Shown one piece after another: positions 15,183 to 23,982 of a stretch of 64,000 nucleotides of DNA. Position 1 is the first letter of the stretch. The number at the start of each line of letters is the position of its first letter. Both the position numbers and the translations under genes were made by a program. The stretch is from Demequina silvatica (GTDB taxonomy: Bacteria; Actinomycetota; Actinomycetes; Actinomycetales; Demequinaceae), in the NCBI RefSeq assembly GCF_000971215.1, contig NZ_BBMA01000003.1, positions 124,001 through 188,000 of the forward strand. The letters are read 5' to 3'. The notes beneath the pieces are model-generated. The model was given only the letters and a program-made list of their open reading frames with translations, did not search any database and was not told the DNA's origin.

Positions 15183-16979
15183 TCAGCCCTCCGGGGTGAC
15201 CTCGACGTCGACGATGTCGCAGATCACGGTGCCCGCGGACACGCCGCCGCCGACGATCGCGGTGAGCGAGCGGATCACGCCCGTGCGGTGCGCGGTGAGC
15301 GGCTGCTCCATCTTCATCGCCTCGAGGACCACCACCAGGTCGCCCTCGGCCACCTCGACGCCCTCCTCGACGGCCACCTTGACGATGGTGCCCTGCATGG
15401 GCGACGCGAGCGTGGTGCCGGTCGCCGCGGAGCGCGCGCCGCCGTTGCCCGTGCGGCGCATGGGCCGGCGCCCGGCCTTGCGCGCGCTCGCGCGGCCCGC
15501 CTGCGCCAGCGACGCGGGCAGGACCACCTCGAGGCGCTTGCCGCCGACCTCGACCACCACACGCTCGGTCGCCTCGGCCTCGTCGTCCTCCGCGGAGGCG
15601 CCCGAGGAGGTCAGCCCCGCGACGGTGTCCGCGAACTCGGACTCGATCCAGGTGGTGTAGACGCCGAAGCCGCCGTCCGCGGCGGCGAACTGCGGGGCGT
15701 CGAGCACCGCACGGTGGAACGGCAGGACGGTGGGGATGCCCTCGACGGTCATCTCGGCGAGCGCGCGGCGGGCGCGGGCGAGCGCCTGGTCGCGCGTGGC
15801 GCCCGTGATGATGACCTTCGCGATCATCGAGTCGAAGTTGCCCGAGACGGTGTCGCCCTGCGCCACGCCCGCGTCGACGCGGACGCCGGGGCCGGAGGGG
15901 AAGCGCAGCGTCGAGATGCGGCCGGGCGCGGGCATGAAGCCGCGGGCCGGGTCCTCGCCGTTGATGCGGAACTCGATCGAGTGGCCGCGGGTCTCCGGGC
16001 GGAGGTCCGCGATCGAGCCGCCCGCGGCGACGCGGAACTGCTCGAGCACCAGGTCCACGCCGGTGACCTCCTCGGTCACCGGGTGCTCGACCTGGAGGCG
16101 GGTGTTGACCTCGAGGAAGCTGATGGTGCCGTCGACGCCCACCAGGAACTCGCACGTGCCGGCGCCCTGGTAGCCGGCCTCCTTGAGGATCGCCTCGGAG
16201 GCCTCGATGAGGCGCGCGTTCTGCTCGTCGGTGAGGAACGGCGCGGGCGCCTCCTCGACCAGCTTCTGGTGGCGGCGCTGCAGCGAGCAGTCGCGCGTGG
16301 AGACCACCACGACGTTGCCGTGCGCGTCCGCGAGGCACTGCGTCTCGACGTGGCGGGGCCGGTCGAGGAAGCGCTCGACGAAGCACTCGCCGCGGCCGAA
16401 CGCGGCCACTGCCTCGCGGGTCGCGGAGTCGAACAGCTCGGGGATCTCCTCGAGCGTGCGGGCGACCTTGAGGCCGCGGCCGCCGCCGCCGAACGCCGCC
16501 TTGATCGCGACCGGCAGGCCGTGCTCCTGGGCGAACGCGACCACCTCGTCGGCGGTCTCGACCGGGTCGGGCGTGCCGGGGACCAGCGGGGCGCCGGCGC
16601 GCTGCGCGATGTGGCGCGCGCTGACCTTGTCGCCGAGCCCGTCGATCGCCTCGGGCGAGGGGCCGATCCAGGTGAGGCCCGCGTCGATGACGGCGCGCGC
16701 GAAGTCGGAGTTCTCCGCGAGGAAGCCGTAGCCCGGGTGCACGGCCTCGGCGCCGGATCGCCGCGCCGCGTCGATCAGCTTCGCGATGTCCAGGTAGGTC
16801 TCGCGCGCCGTCGAGCCGCCGAGCGCGTACGCCTCGTCGGCGAGGGACACGTGCGGGGCGTCGCGGTCCGGGTCCGCGTACACCGCCACGGATCGCAGGC
16901 CCGCGTCCGCGCAGGCGCGGATGATGCGGACCGCGATCTCGCCGCGGTTCGCGATGAGCACGGAGGAGAAGGCAGTCAC
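15183..16979 (-). CDS. accC: Acyl-CoA carboxylase alpha subunit: biotin carboxylase fused to BCCP
   Basis: A 598-residue AccA3/AccC-type subunit. Biotin carboxylase occupies about 1-450: the N-terminus [14 protein letters not shown], the ATP-grasp glycine loop [11 protein letters not shown], and [14 protein letters not shown] with the catalytic Glu/Arg. A linker precedes a biotin carboxyl carrier domain with EAMKMEQ (biotinyl-Lys556). It carboxylates its own biotin, which an AccD subunit then uses on acetyl- or propionyl-CoA. Partner genes accD, accE and birA lie at 22111-24828. GTG 16979 is chosen because the ATP-grasp core starts there and a TACGGT -10 box sits six bases upstream; longer upstream reading frame lacks family similarity. 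Confidence 0.95.
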   Translation of the reverse strand: MTAFSSVLIANRGEIAVRIIRACADAGLRSVAVYADPDRDAPHVSLADEAYALGGSTARETYLDIAKLIDAARRSGAEAVHPGYGFLAENSDFARAVIDAGLTWIGPSPEAIDGLGDKVSARHIAQRAGAPLVPGTPDPVETADEVVAFAQEHGLPVAIKAAFGGGGRGLKVARTLEEIPELFDSATREAVAAFGRGECFVERFLDRPRHVETQCLADAHGNVVVVSTRDCSLQRRHQKLVEEAPAPFLTDEQNARLIEASEAILKEAGYQGAGTCEFLVGVDGTISFLEVNTRLQVEHPVTEEVTGVDLVLEQFRVAAGGSIADLRPETRGHSIEFRINGEDPARGFMPAPGRISTLRFPSGPGVRVDAGVAQGDTVSGNFDSMIAKVIITGATRDQALARARRALAEMTVEGIPTVLPFHRAVLDAPQFAAADGGFGVYTTWIESEFADTVAGLTSSGASAEDDEAEATERVVVEVGGKRLEVVLPASLAQAGRASARKAGRRPMRRTGNGGARSAATGTTLASPMQGTIVKVAVEEGVEVAEGDLVVVLEAMKMEQPLTAHRTGVIRSLTAIVGGGVSAGTVICDIVDVEVTPEG

Positions 16980-16985
16980 CCCGAA

Positions 16986-16991
16986 ACCGTA
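16986..16991 (-). promoter_or_regulatory. Leaderless -10 box for accC
   Basis: Minus-strand TACGGT ends six bases before GTG 16979, supporting that start. Confidence 0.5.
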
Positions 16992-17070
16992 GCGCGGCCC
17001 CCGCGGAGGCCCCCGGCGAGTCGCCCTCCCGGGACCTAAGTCTGTGTAGGGCGCTAAGCGCGCCACCCCG

Positions 17071-17093
17071 TCGTTGTGGGTTTCCCACAACGA
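17071..17093. repeat. Perfect 10-bp hairpin/palindrome between maf and accC
   Basis: TCGTTGTGGG-TTT-CCCACAACGA. It lies downstream of maf and about 90 bases upstream of accC on the same strand. It could be a maf terminator (tight 3-base loop, no T-run) or an operator for the carboxylase gene; the sequence does not decide. An exact 10-mer copy follows at 17100. Confidence 0.6.
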
Positions 17094-17138
17094 CACGCGG
17101 GACGATGCGCGGGCATGGCCCTCGTGGTTGTGTCGCCT

Positions 17139-17786
17139 CTACAAACGGAGGTCGTGGAACGCGACGCCGATCTCGAGCAGGAGCTCGCGCAGCAGCGGCA
17201 GGCTGACCCCGACCACGCCGTGGTAGTCGCCCTCGATGGCCTCGACGTAGGGGCCGCCGAGCCCGTCGACGGTGAACGCGCCCGCGACCTTGAGCGGCTC
17301 GCCGGTCGCGACGTACGCCTCGATCTCCGCGTCGCTGAGGCGGGCGAAGCGCACCACCGTGGAGGAGGTCGCGCCGAGCGTGGCGGCGGTGCCGCCCCGC
17401 TCCGCGGCGCGGTCGTCCACCAGCCAGTGGCCCGTGTGGAGCACGCCCGTGCGGCCGCGCATCGCGCGCCAGCGGGCGATCGCGTCCGCCGCGTCGGCGG
17501 GCTTGCCCAGGATCTCGCCGTCGAGCTCGAGCATCGAGTCGCAGCCGAGCACGACCGCCTCGCACTCGTACTCGCTCACCACGTGCTCCGCCTTGGCGCG
17601 CGCGAGGGCGAGCACCGCATCGGCCGGGGTGAGGACCTCGCCCGCCGCCGCGGCGGCCGCGCGTGCCGCCTCGAGCGCCGCGTCCTCGTCCACGTCGGAC
17701 ACGATCACGTCGGGCTCGACCCCCGCCGAGCGCAGCGTGGCGAGGCGGGCGGGGGACTGGGACGCGAGCAGCAGGGGGACGGGCAT
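17139..17786 (-). CDS. maf: Maf nucleotide pyrophosphatase
   Basis: A 215-residue Maf/Ham1-fold house-cleaning pyrophosphatase that hydrolyses modified or non-canonical nucleoside triphosphates. Signature ASQSPAR at residues 8-14 binds substrate, and GCDSMLELDGEILGKP carries the catalytic Asp83. Length is typical. In actinobacteria maf commonly sits next to acyl-CoA carboxylase genes, as here. It is read leaderless from TAGGCT at 17794-17799. Confidence 0.93.
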   Translation of the reverse strand: MPVPLLLASQSPARLATLRSAGVEPDVIVSDVDEDAALEAARAAAAAAGEVLTPADAVLALARAKAEHVVSEYECEAVVLGCDSMLELDGEILGKPADAADAIARWRAMRGRTGVLHTGHWLVDDRAAERGGTAATLGATSSTVVRFARLSDAEIEAYVATGEPLKVAGAFTVDGLGGPYVEAIEGDYHGVVGVSLPLLRELLLEIGVAFHDLRL

Positions 17787-17793
17787 GGCGCGA

Positions 17794-17799
17794 GCCTAG
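17794..17799 (-). promoter_or_regulatory. Leaderless -10 box for maf
   Basis: Minus-strand TAGGCT seven bases before the maf ATG. Its upstream edge touches the stem of the hairpin at 17799-17834. Confidence 0.6.
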
Positions 17800-17834
17800 C
17801 CGTCGGCGCGGGGTGGGTGCCCCGCGCCGACGGC
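17799..17834. terminator. 15-bp hairpin upstream of maf
   Basis: GCCGTCGGCGCGGGG pairs perfectly with CCCCGCGCCGACGGC across a TGGGTG loop. It lies downstream of the exporter gene and abuts the maf -10 box. It may act as a second terminator insulating maf, or influence maf promoter opening. Confidence 0.6.
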
Positions 17835-17859
17835 CCGCTTGCGATCGATCGGATTGACA

Positions 17860-17897
17860 GGATGGTGCAGAGATCCGCGCGGACCTCTGCACCATCC
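17860..17897. terminator. Terminator of the DHA2 exporter gene
   Basis: GGATGGTGCAGAG and CTCTGCACCATCC form a perfect 13-bp stem with a further TCCGCGCGGA palindrome inside it, 27 bases after the exporter stop. Flanking ATCGGAT/ATCCGAT segments offer an alternative pairing. No T-run follows. Confidence 0.7.
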
Positions 17898-17923
17898 GAT
17901 CAGCTGGCCGGGTCCGCGCCCTG

Positions 17924-19624
17924 TCAGGAGCGCGCGGTAGGCTCGCCCGCGTCGTCGGCGTCCGTGCCGTGCGCCGTGTCGGCGTGCGCCACCTCGACCT
18001 GCGCCACGTCCTCGGCGAGCTCGGCATCGAAGGCGACGTCCGCATCGTCCAGGGGCTCCGCCGTGAGGGACTTCTCGCCGCGCGGCAGCGCCACCAGCAT
18101 CACCAGGGCGGTGACGCCCGCGATGATCGCGGAGATGAGCATGGCGTGCTGGTTGGCGTCCATGAACGCCGCCTTGGCGGCCTCCGCGATGGCCGCCCCG
18201 GCCGCGCCCATCTGGTCGGTGACCGCGATCGCGCCGGCGAGCGAGTCCTGGACCACGCCCGACACCTCGGCCGGCAGCTCCTCCGCGACGGACGTGATGT
18301 TGGACGTGTACGCGTTCGCGATCATCGAGCCGAGCACCGCGATGCCGAGCGAGGCGCCCAGCTCGCGGGTGGTGTCGTTCATCGCGGAGCCCATTCCGGA
18401 GCGGTTGCGCGGCACGGAGGACATCAGCATGTTGGTCGCGGGGGTCATGACCATCGCCATGCCGAGCGTGATGATGCTCATCGCGATGAGGAAGTCCCAG
18501 TAGGACGGGACGGTCGGCCACGTGGTCATGAGGAGGAAGCCGCCGGCGATGATGACGAGGCCAGGGACCACGGTCCAGCGGGTGCCGACCTTCTCGACCA
18601 GCCTGGGGATCATCGGTCCCACGATCATCATGGGCAGCATCGAAGGGATGAAGGCGAGCGAGGTGGTGAGGGCGTCGTAGCCCATGACCAGCTGGAAGAT
18701 CTGCGTCATCCCGAAGAACGCGCCCATCATCGCGAAGAACGTGAGGGTCACGGACACCACGGACAGCGAGAAGCGCGAGCTGCGGAACAGCGCGAGGTCG
18801 ATCATGGGGAACTTCGCGCGCAGCTGCCACGCGATGAAGAGGACCAGCGCGACGGCGCCGGCGACGGCGGCCACCACGGTCATGGCGTCGTCCCAGCCGT
18901 GCGACGGGACCTCCATGATCGTGTAGACGATCCCGGCGAGGGCCACGGTGATGAGCGAGCCGCCCAGCCAGTCGACCGGCGTGCGCTTCTCGTCGACCGA
19001 CTCGGGGACGATGCGCGCGGTGATGGGCAGCGCGACGAGGCCGAACACGGCGCCGAGCAGGAACGCGGAGTGCCAGTCGAAGAAGTGCAGCAGCACGCCG
19101 GTCAGCACCGAGCCGATCATCATGCCCACGCCCGCGACGGCGGACCAGATGGCGATGGCCTTGGGGCGCTCCTTCGACGGGAACACCACGTTGACCAGCG
19201 ACAGCGTGGTCGGCATGACCAGCGCGCCGCCGATGCCCATGATCGCGCGGGAGGCGATGAGCTCGCCGCCGGTCTGCGCGAAGAAGGGGGCGTAGACGGA
19301 CGAGGCGATGAAGATCACCAGGCCGATCATCATCACGCGCTTGCGGCCGTAGCGGTCCGCGATCGCGGCGGCCACGAACAGCAGCGACGCGAACACCAGG
19401 GCGAAGGCCTCGACCACCCAGGTCATCTGGAGCTGCGTGAGCTCGAAGTCCACCGCGAGGTCGGGCAGAGCCAGGTTGAGGCTCATGTTGGCGATCATCG
19501 CCGTCATGAGCGCGAAGCACAGGGTGGCGAGGATCGCCCAGCGGCGGCGATAGGTGGACTCCGCGATGCCTTCCGCGAGGGCGTCCTCGAGGGTCGACGC
19601 GGGCGCGGATGGTTGCTTGGACAC
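17924..19624 (-). CDS. MFS drug exporter, DHA2 (EmrB/QacA-type) family
   Basis: A 566-residue major facilitator with about 14 predicted helices. It shows the A-like loop motif IADRYGRKRVM (near residue 90), motif-C-like VGMMIGSVLTGVL and a hydrophilic acidic C-terminal tail rich in Asp/Glu/Ala. That architecture is the proton-driven multidrug efflux DHA2 family. It starts at GTG 19624 and is divergent from a MarR gene across a palindrome-bearing gap, the usual arrangement for substrate-induced derepression. The exported compound cannot be read from sequence. Two 10-mer copies (18041 and 19006) lie within the gene. Confidence 0.92.
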   Translation of the reverse strand: MSKQPSAPASTLEDALAEGIAESTYRRRWAILATLCFALMTAMIANMSLNLALPDLAVDFELTQLQMTWVVEAFALVFASLLFVAAAIADRYGRKRVMMIGLVIFIASSVYAPFFAQTGGELIASRAIMGIGGALVMPTTLSLVNVVFPSKERPKAIAIWSAVAGVGMMIGSVLTGVLLHFFDWHSAFLLGAVFGLVALPITARIVPESVDEKRTPVDWLGGSLITVALAGIVYTIMEVPSHGWDDAMTVVAAVAGAVALVLFIAWQLRAKFPMIDLALFRSSRFSLSVVSVTLTFFAMMGAFFGMTQIFQLVMGYDALTTSLAFIPSMLPMMIVGPMIPRLVEKVGTRWTVVPGLVIIAGGFLLMTTWPTVPSYWDFLIAMSIITLGMAMVMTPATNMLMSSVPRNRSGMGSAMNDTTRELGASLGIAVLGSMIANAYTSNITSVAEELPAEVSGVVQDSLAGAIAVTDQMGAAGAAIAEAAKAAFMDANQHAMLISAIIAGVTALVMLVALPRGEKSLTAEPLDDADVAFDAELAEDVAQVEVAHADTAHGTDADDAGEPTARS

Positions 19625-19695
19625 GGCTGTCTCCTGGCGTGAGAGGGATGGGGAGGTCCCGCCCTTGGGACGTCCGCTACGATAATTCACGTGGG

Positions 19696-19723
19696 GCGAA
19701 CAATCAAGTTCGCGTGACGCGAA
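19696..19723. promoter_or_regulatory. Candidate MarR operator between exporter and regulator
   Basis: Two overlapping dyads: GCGAAC-aatcaa-GTTCGC (19696-19713) and TTCGCG-tga-CGCGAA (19709-19723). They lie next to a GATAAT -10-like box (19681-19686) in the 109-base divergent gap. They probably bind the adjacent MarR protein and control both directions. Confidence 0.7.
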
Positions 19724-19733
19724 ATAACGGACG

Positions 19734-20183
19734 GTGACCATGACGCGCGAGGCCACGATCGCGGAGATCCTCGAGCTCCAGGGGCGGCTCATGCGCGTCT
19801 CGATGCGCGACCACTCCCGCACGATGGTCGACGAGGGCCTCACCCCGGTGCAGTTCCACCTGCTGGTGTTCCTGCGCGACCGCGAGAGCGTGCCCACCGC
19901 CGAGGCGGCCGAGGCCATGGACCTGCGCCCCAACATCGCCACCGGCGTGGTCCAGCGCCTGGTCGAGCGCGGCTGGATCGCACGCGACATCTCGCCCGAG
20001 GACGGCCGCGTGCGGCTGCTGTCACTCACCCCGGAGGGGATCGCGCTGGTAGACGCGGCCATCGAGGAGGCGGAGCGCGGGTTCATCGGCCACCTGAGCG
20101 CGCTCAGCGACGCGCAGGTCGAGCAGCTGCGCGGGATCCTCGCCACCATCCTCGCCGATGGCGCGGATGGGCGAAACGCCTGA
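19734..20183 (+). CDS. MarR-family transcriptional regulator
   Basis: A 149-residue winged-helix regulator. LTPVQFHLLVFL leads into the HTH (TAEAAEAMDLRPNIATGVVQRLVERGWI), and the wing contains the conserved DGRVRLLSLTPEG. Helices at both ends give the dimer interface. It is divergent from the DHA2 exporter and presumably represses it until a ligand binds. The start may be GTG 19734 or ATG 19740. A paralogue of equal length follows 55 bases later. Confidence 0.9.
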   Translation: MTMTREATIAEILELQGRLMRVSMRDHSRTMVDEGLTPVQFHLLVFLRDRESVPTAEAAEAMDLRPNIATGVVQRLVERGWIARDISPEDGRVRLLSLTPEGIALVDAAIEEAERGFIGHLSALSDAQVEQLRGILATILADGADGRNA

Positions 20184-20193
20184 ATAACGTCGG

Positions 20194-20199
20194 TATAGT
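20194..20199 (+). promoter_or_regulatory. -10 box for the second marR gene
   Basis: TATAGT, 40 bases before ATG 20239, gives this gene its own leadered promoter with a G-rich ribosome site near 20226. Confidence 0.45.
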
Positions 20200-20238
20200 G
20201 AGGCTTGCGTGAACATTTGAGGGTTGGGGGGCAATGAG

Positions 20239-20688
20239 ATGGCCGAGCGCGAGGAACTTCTAGAAGCGGCGACGGAGTCGCTGGTGGTCTTCCTGCGGAG
20301 GTCCGCGCCCCGCAATCCCGAGACGGTGTCGAGCCTGGGCCTCACGCTCCACCAGTTCCGCGCCCTGGTGATCCTCTACGCCGAGGACGGCTGCACCACC
20401 ACCGACCTCGCCGACGCGGTGGGTGTGCACCCGTCCGTCGCGACCGGGATCGTGCAGCGCATGGTGCAGCGCGGCCTGTTCGAGCGCCACGAGGACCCGA
20501 TCGACCGCCGCATCCGGCGCCTCACGCTCACCCCGTCGGGCCGCGAGCTGGCGGGCGAGGTGGTGGGCGACGCCCGCGTCCAGCGCCGCCGTCAGCTCGA
20601 GGCGCTCGACGACGCGCAGCTGGCGCAGGCGAGCGTGCTGCTCGACACGATCATCGCCGGCCTCGACCAGGCCCGCGCGGAGGTCTGA
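20239..20688 (+). CDS. MarR-family transcriptional regulator (second copy)
   Basis: A 149-residue winged-helix protein. LTLHQFRALVIL precedes the HTH TTTDLADAVGVHPSVATGIVQRMVQRG, and the wing has DRRIRRLTLTPSG. It has the same length and layout as the preceding regulator, suggesting an old tandem duplication. ATG 20239 is preferred over an in-frame TTG at 20224 because the G-rich ribosome site precedes it. Its target is unknown; nothing divergent lies next to it. Confidence 0.88.
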   Translation: MAEREELLEAATESLVVFLRRSAPRNPETVSSLGLTLHQFRALVILYAEDGCTTTDLADAVGVHPSVATGIVQRMVQRGLFERHEDPIDRRIRRLTLTPSGRELAGEVVGDARVQRRRQLEALDDAQLAQASVLLDTIIAGLDQARAEV

Positions 20689-20728
20689 GGTCCCCTCGCG
20701 ATCGCTGATCCACACGGATCGGGCACTC

Positions 20729-20800
20729 CTCCACACGAGCGGCGGATGTGAACGCGCCGCATGCCCGGATCCGGGCGGTTCACGCGCTGAGCGTGTGGAG
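20729..20800. terminator. Nested dyad between convergent marR2 and sanA-like genes
   Basis: Three concentric inverted repeats: CTCCACACG/CGTGTGGAG outside, GTGAAC/GTTCAC in the middle, and the 12-base palindrome CCCGGATCCGGG inside. It probably serves as a bidirectional terminator for the two convergent genes; a protein-bound cruciform is another possibility. Confidence 0.55.
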
Positions 20801-20835
20801 AGGCGTCCGCCGGCTGCGCGCGAACCGCCAGGCGC

Positions 20836-21456
20836 TCAGCGCGGCGGCTCGCCCCGGTGCACCGCGTCGCGGCCGATCTCCAGCGCCGCCTTCCACGTCG
20901 CGGGCAGCTCCCGCGCGTACCCGTACGCCGTGTGGCGCCGCGCCAGCACCGGCGGGTACGCGCCCTGCACGTCCAGCCCGACGGAGCGACATAGCCACAT
21001 CGCGCGCGGCACGTGGAACTCCTGCGAGCACACGATCACGCGCGTGAGCCCCATCGCGAGGGCGTTCCTCGCCGAGGCCCGCGTGTCATGGCCCGAGCCG
21101 TCGAGCACCAGCGCGTCCTGCGGCACGCCCAGCTCGCGGGCGGTCCGCGCCATCGCGTCGGTCTCGTCGAGGCCCTCGCGGTTGTGCTCCGCCCCGGTGA
21201 GCACCAGCCGCGGCACCAGGCCGCGGTGGTACAGCGCCGCACCCGCCTCGACGCGCTGGCGCAGGAACCGCGACGGCCGCCCGCCCGGGTACACGCGCGC
21301 CCCAAGGACCAACGCCGCGTCGGCCGGCGCGAAGCCCTCGGCGTCCGCGGGGTGCATGAGTCCGAGGGACGATGCGCGGGCCCAGACCTGCGGCGCGGCC
21401 AGGGCCGCGAGGGTCACCGCGGCGAGCGCGGGGGTGGCACGGGAGGACCGGGTCAT
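20836..21456 (-). CDS. SanA/YdcF-like DUF218 envelope protein (copy 1)
   Basis: A 206-residue protein. An N-terminal hydrophobic segment (residues 8-25) anchors or exports it. The DUF218 core follows: DAALVLGARVYPGGRPS, RLVLTGAEHNREG, ALVLDGSGHDTRASARNA and VIVCSQEFHVPRAMWLCR. Family members (SanA, YdcF) affect envelope permeability and vancomycin tolerance by an undefined mechanism. It is followed downstream on the other strand by a convergent marR. Expressed from TAGGCT at 21464-21469 without a leader. Confidence 0.85.
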   Translation of the reverse strand: MTRSSRATPALAAVTLAALAAPQVWARASSLGLMHPADAEGFAPADAALVLGARVYPGGRPSRFLRQRVEAGAALYHRGLVPRLVLTGAEHNREGLDETDAMARTARELGVPQDALVLDGSGHDTRASARNALAMGLTRVIVCSQEFHVPRAMWLCRSVGLDVQGAYPPVLARRHTAYGYARELPATWKAALEIGRDAVHRGEPPR

Positions 21457-21463
21457 GCGGCGA

Positions 21464-21469
21464 GCCTAG
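21464..21469 (-). promoter_or_regulatory. Leaderless -10 box for sanA-like copy 1
   Basis: Minus-strand TAGGCT seven bases before the ATG at 21456, so copy 1 need not be co-transcribed with copy 2. Confidence 0.55.
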
Positions 21470-21481
21470 CGACGATGCGTG

Positions 21482-22114
21482 TCAGCCCTCGGGCGTCCGG
21501 CCGCGCGCGAGATCGATCATGGCCTTCGCGACGGCCGGCACCTCGCGTGCGTGCCCGAACAACGTGTGGGTGGTGCGCGTGGGCGGCGGGTAGGCGCCCT
21601 GCGCGGTGAGCCCCGCCTCGTCGCACAACCACACGGCGCGCGCCACGTGGAACTGCTGCGTCGCCACGATCACGGACCCCACGCCGTACTCCTCACGCGC
21701 GCGCACGCAGGAGGAGTAGGTGTCGAGCCCGAGCGGGTCCTCCACGATCGCCTCGGCCGGCACACCCATCTCCTCGGCGAGCGCGCGCATCACGGACGTC
21801 TCGCCATGACCCGAGGAGTCCTCACCGTCCCCGCTCATGAGCAGCCCGTCGACCAGGCCCTGCTCGTAGAGCGAGACGCCGATCGCGATGCGGTCGCGTA
21901 GATAGGGCGAGGGCGTGCCGTCCGCATAGACGCGGGCGCCCAGCACCAACGCGGCGTCCGCGTGGGCGAACGATGCGGAGGCCGCGGGTCGCACCGCGGC
22001 CGCGGTCTGGGCGCCCACCACGAGCCACGGGAGCGCCGCGAGCGCCGGGACGGCGACGAGCACGGCGACCTTCCAGCGATGCCTGGTGTCGATCCGCGCC
22101 CGCGCCATGGTCAC
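21482..22114 (-). CDS. SanA/YdcF-like DUF218 envelope protein (copy 2)
   Basis: A 210-residue homologue of the neighbouring gene, with the same blocks: DAALVLGARVYADGTPS, GLLMSGDGEDSSG, DPLGLDTYSSCVRA and VIVATQQFHVARAVWLC. One N-terminal membrane segment lies around residues 15-35. GTG 22114 overlaps the accE stop as GTGA; ATG 22108 is two codons in. Tandem SanA-like pairs of this divergence probably arose by duplication and may differ in substrate. It is likely translated from the carboxylase transcript. Confidence 0.85.
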   Translation of the reverse strand: MTMARARIDTRHRWKVAVLVAVPALAALPWLVVGAQTAAAVRPAASASFAHADAALVLGARVYADGTPSPYLRDRIAIGVSLYEQGLVDGLLMSGDGEDSSGHGETSVMRALAEEMGVPAEAIVEDPLGLDTYSSCVRAREEYGVGSVIVATQQFHVARAVWLCDEAGLTAQGAYPPPTRTTHTLFGHAREVPAVAKAMIDLARGRTPEG

Positions 22115-22356
22115 CGCAGCGAGTGACGCCAGGCCGCGTCGCCGCGCGCCAGGGGGAGGGGACCGCGATAGCCGCGCAGCGTCCTGGACCGGTCCATCCA
22201 GGCCGAGCGCGGGCTCCCGGGCTCCTCCGCATCGTCCCCCGCCGCCGACGCCATGGCGGCGGCGGCCGCGACGAGCGCCGCCAGCTCGGCCTCGTCGGGG
22301 GTGCCGCGCACCACCTTGAGGCCGGCGGCCGCGCTCACCTGCTCCTCGAACGTCAC
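22111..22356 (-). CDS. accE: Acyl-CoA carboxylase epsilon-like small subunit
   Basis: An 81-residue protein starting at GTG 22356, overlapping the accD stop as GTGA and ending in the start of the next gene. [20 protein letters not shown] near the N-terminus is the motif of actinobacterial AccE/PccE subunits, and the C-terminal SAWMDRSR...[16 protein letters not shown] is also typical. Family knowledge: epsilon subunits stabilise and activate the alpha-beta carboxylase. Position directly after accD supports the call. Confidence 0.85.
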   Translation of the reverse strand: MTFEEQVSAAAGLKVVRGTPDEAELAALVAAAAAMASAAGDDAEEPGSPRSAWMDRSRTLRGYRGPLPLARGDAAWRHSLR

Positions 22357-23933
22357 AGGGGGATGTTCCCGTGCTTCTTGGGCGGCAGCGCGGCGCGCTT
22401 GGTGCGCAGCGCGCGCAGGGCCTTGACGATCTCGCCGCGGGTCTCGGAGGGCTCGATGACGCCGTCGACGTAGCCGCGGTCGGCGGCGTCGTACGGGTTG
22501 ACGATCCGGTCCTCGTAGTCCTCGACCAGCGCCTGGCGCTCGGCCTCGACGTCGCCGCCCTTGGACTCGACGTCCGCGAGCGTGCGGCGGTGGAGGATGT
22601 TCACCGCGCCGGCGGCACCCATGACCGCGATCTGCGCGGTGGGCCACGCGAGGTTGACGTCCGCGCCGAGCTGCTTGGACGCCATGACGATGTACGCGCC
22701 GCCGTAGGCCTTGCGGGTGATGACGGTGACCAGCGGCACCGTCGCCTCGGCGTACGCGTAGATGAGCTTCGCGCCGCGGCGGATGATGCCCTGGTGCTCC
22801 TGGTTGACGCCGGGCAGGAAGCCGGGGACGTCGACCAGGGTGATGATCGGGATGTTGAACGCGTCGCAGGTGCGCACGAACCGGGCGGCCTTCTCGGAGG
22901 CGTTGATGTCGAGCGTGCCCGCCATCTGCATGGGCTGGTTCGCGACGATCCCCACGGAGTGGCCCTCGACGTGTCCGAAGCCCACCACCACGTTGGGCGC
23001 GAACAGCGGCTGGACCTCGAGGAACGCGCCGTCGTCGACGATCGCCTCGATCAGCGTGGTCATGTTGTACGGCTGGTTGTCGCTGTCCGGCACCAGGGTG
23101 TCGAGGGCGAGGTCGGTGTCCGCCTTCTCGAGGTCCGCCTCCGCGTCGAACGTGGGCGCCTCGGTGAGGTTGTTCTGCGGCAGGTACTGGATCAGGTGCT
23201 GCACGTACTCGATCGCGTCGTCCTCGTCGCTCGCGAGGTAGTGCGCGACGCCGGACTTGGCGTTGTGGGTCTGACCGCCGCCGAGCTCCTCGAACGTCAC
23301 GTTCTCGCCGGTGACCGACTTGATGACGTCGGGGCCGGTGATGAACATCTGCGACGTGCCGTCCGCCATCACGATGAAGTCGGTGAGCGCGGGGGAGTAC
23401 ACCGCGCCGCCCGCGGAGGGGCCCAGGATGATCGAGATCTGCGGGATCACGCCCGATGCGGCCACGTTGCGGCGGAAGATCTCCGCGAACTGCGTGAGGC
23501 CTGCGACGCCCTCCTGGATGCGCGCGCCGCCGCCGTCCGAGATGCCGATGAGCGGCACGCCGGTGCGCAGCGCGAAGTCCTGGATCTTCGCGATCTTCTG
23601 GCCGTGGACCTCGCCCAGCGATCCGCCGAACACGGTGAAGTCCTGGCTGTAGACGGCCACCTGGCGGCCGTCGATGGTGCCGTAGCCGGTCACCACGCCG
23701 TCGCCGTACGGGCGGTTCCTGTCCAGCCCGAAGTTGCGGCTGCGGTGGCGGGTGAGCCGGTCGAGCTCGGTGAACGAGCCCTCGTCGAGCAGCTGCTCCA
23801 CGCGCTCCCGCGCCGTCTTCTTGCCGCGCGCGTGCTGCTTCTCCTGCGCGATCGCCTCGGGGGCGGCGACGGCGGCGTCGACCTTCTTGCGCAGATCCTC
23901 CAGCGCGGACGCGGTGGACTTCGTCGGCCTCAT
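22353..23933 (-). CDS. accD: Acyl-CoA carboxylase beta subunit (carboxyltransferase)
   Basis: A 526-residue carboxyltransferase of the AccD/PccB type, moving the carboxyl group from biotin on the alpha subunit to acetyl- or propionyl-CoA. Oxyanion-stabilising glycine pairs are visible in the N-domain ([13 protein letters not shown] and [14 protein letters not shown]) and C-domain ([16 protein letters not shown] and [14 protein letters not shown]). VDVPGFLPG is also conserved. The order accD-accE on one strand with birA divergent is a standard actinobacterial module. ATG 23933 is given; GTG 23942, four bases after AAGGAGA, is in frame and would add three residues. Acyl specificity cannot be set by eye. 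Confidence 0.93.
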   Translation of the reverse strand: MRPTKSTASALEDLRKKVDAAVAAPEAIAQEKQHARGKKTARERVEQLLDEGSFTELDRLTRHRSRNFGLDRNRPYGDGVVTGYGTIDGRQVAVYSQDFTVFGGSLGEVHGQKIAKIQDFALRTGVPLIGISDGGGARIQEGVAGLTQFAEIFRRNVAASGVIPQISIILGPSAGGAVYSPALTDFIVMADGTSQMFITGPDVIKSVTGENVTFEELGGGQTHNAKSGVAHYLASDEDDAIEYVQHLIQYLPQNNLTEAPTFDAEADLEKADTDLALDTLVPDSDNQPYNMTTLIEAIVDDGAFLEVQPLFAPNVVVGFGHVEGHSVGIVANQPMQMAGTLDINASEKAARFVRTCDAFNIPIITLVDVPGFLPGVNQEHQGIIRRGAKLIYAYAEATVPLVTVITRKAYGGAYIVMASKQLGADVNLAWPTAQIAVMGAAGAVNILHRRTLADVESKGGDVEAERQALVEDYEDRIVNPYDAADRGYVDGVIEPSETRGEIVKALRALRTKRAALPPKKHGNIPL

Positions 23934-23970
23934 GGGTGACACGGTTCTCCTTGGGGTCATGACTGCCCGA

Positions 23971-23976
23971 TAGCCT
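23971..23976 (+). promoter_or_regulatory. Leaderless -10 box for birA
   Basis: TAGCCT six bases before GTG 23983. Confidence 0.6.
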
Positions 23977-23982
23977 AGCCCG

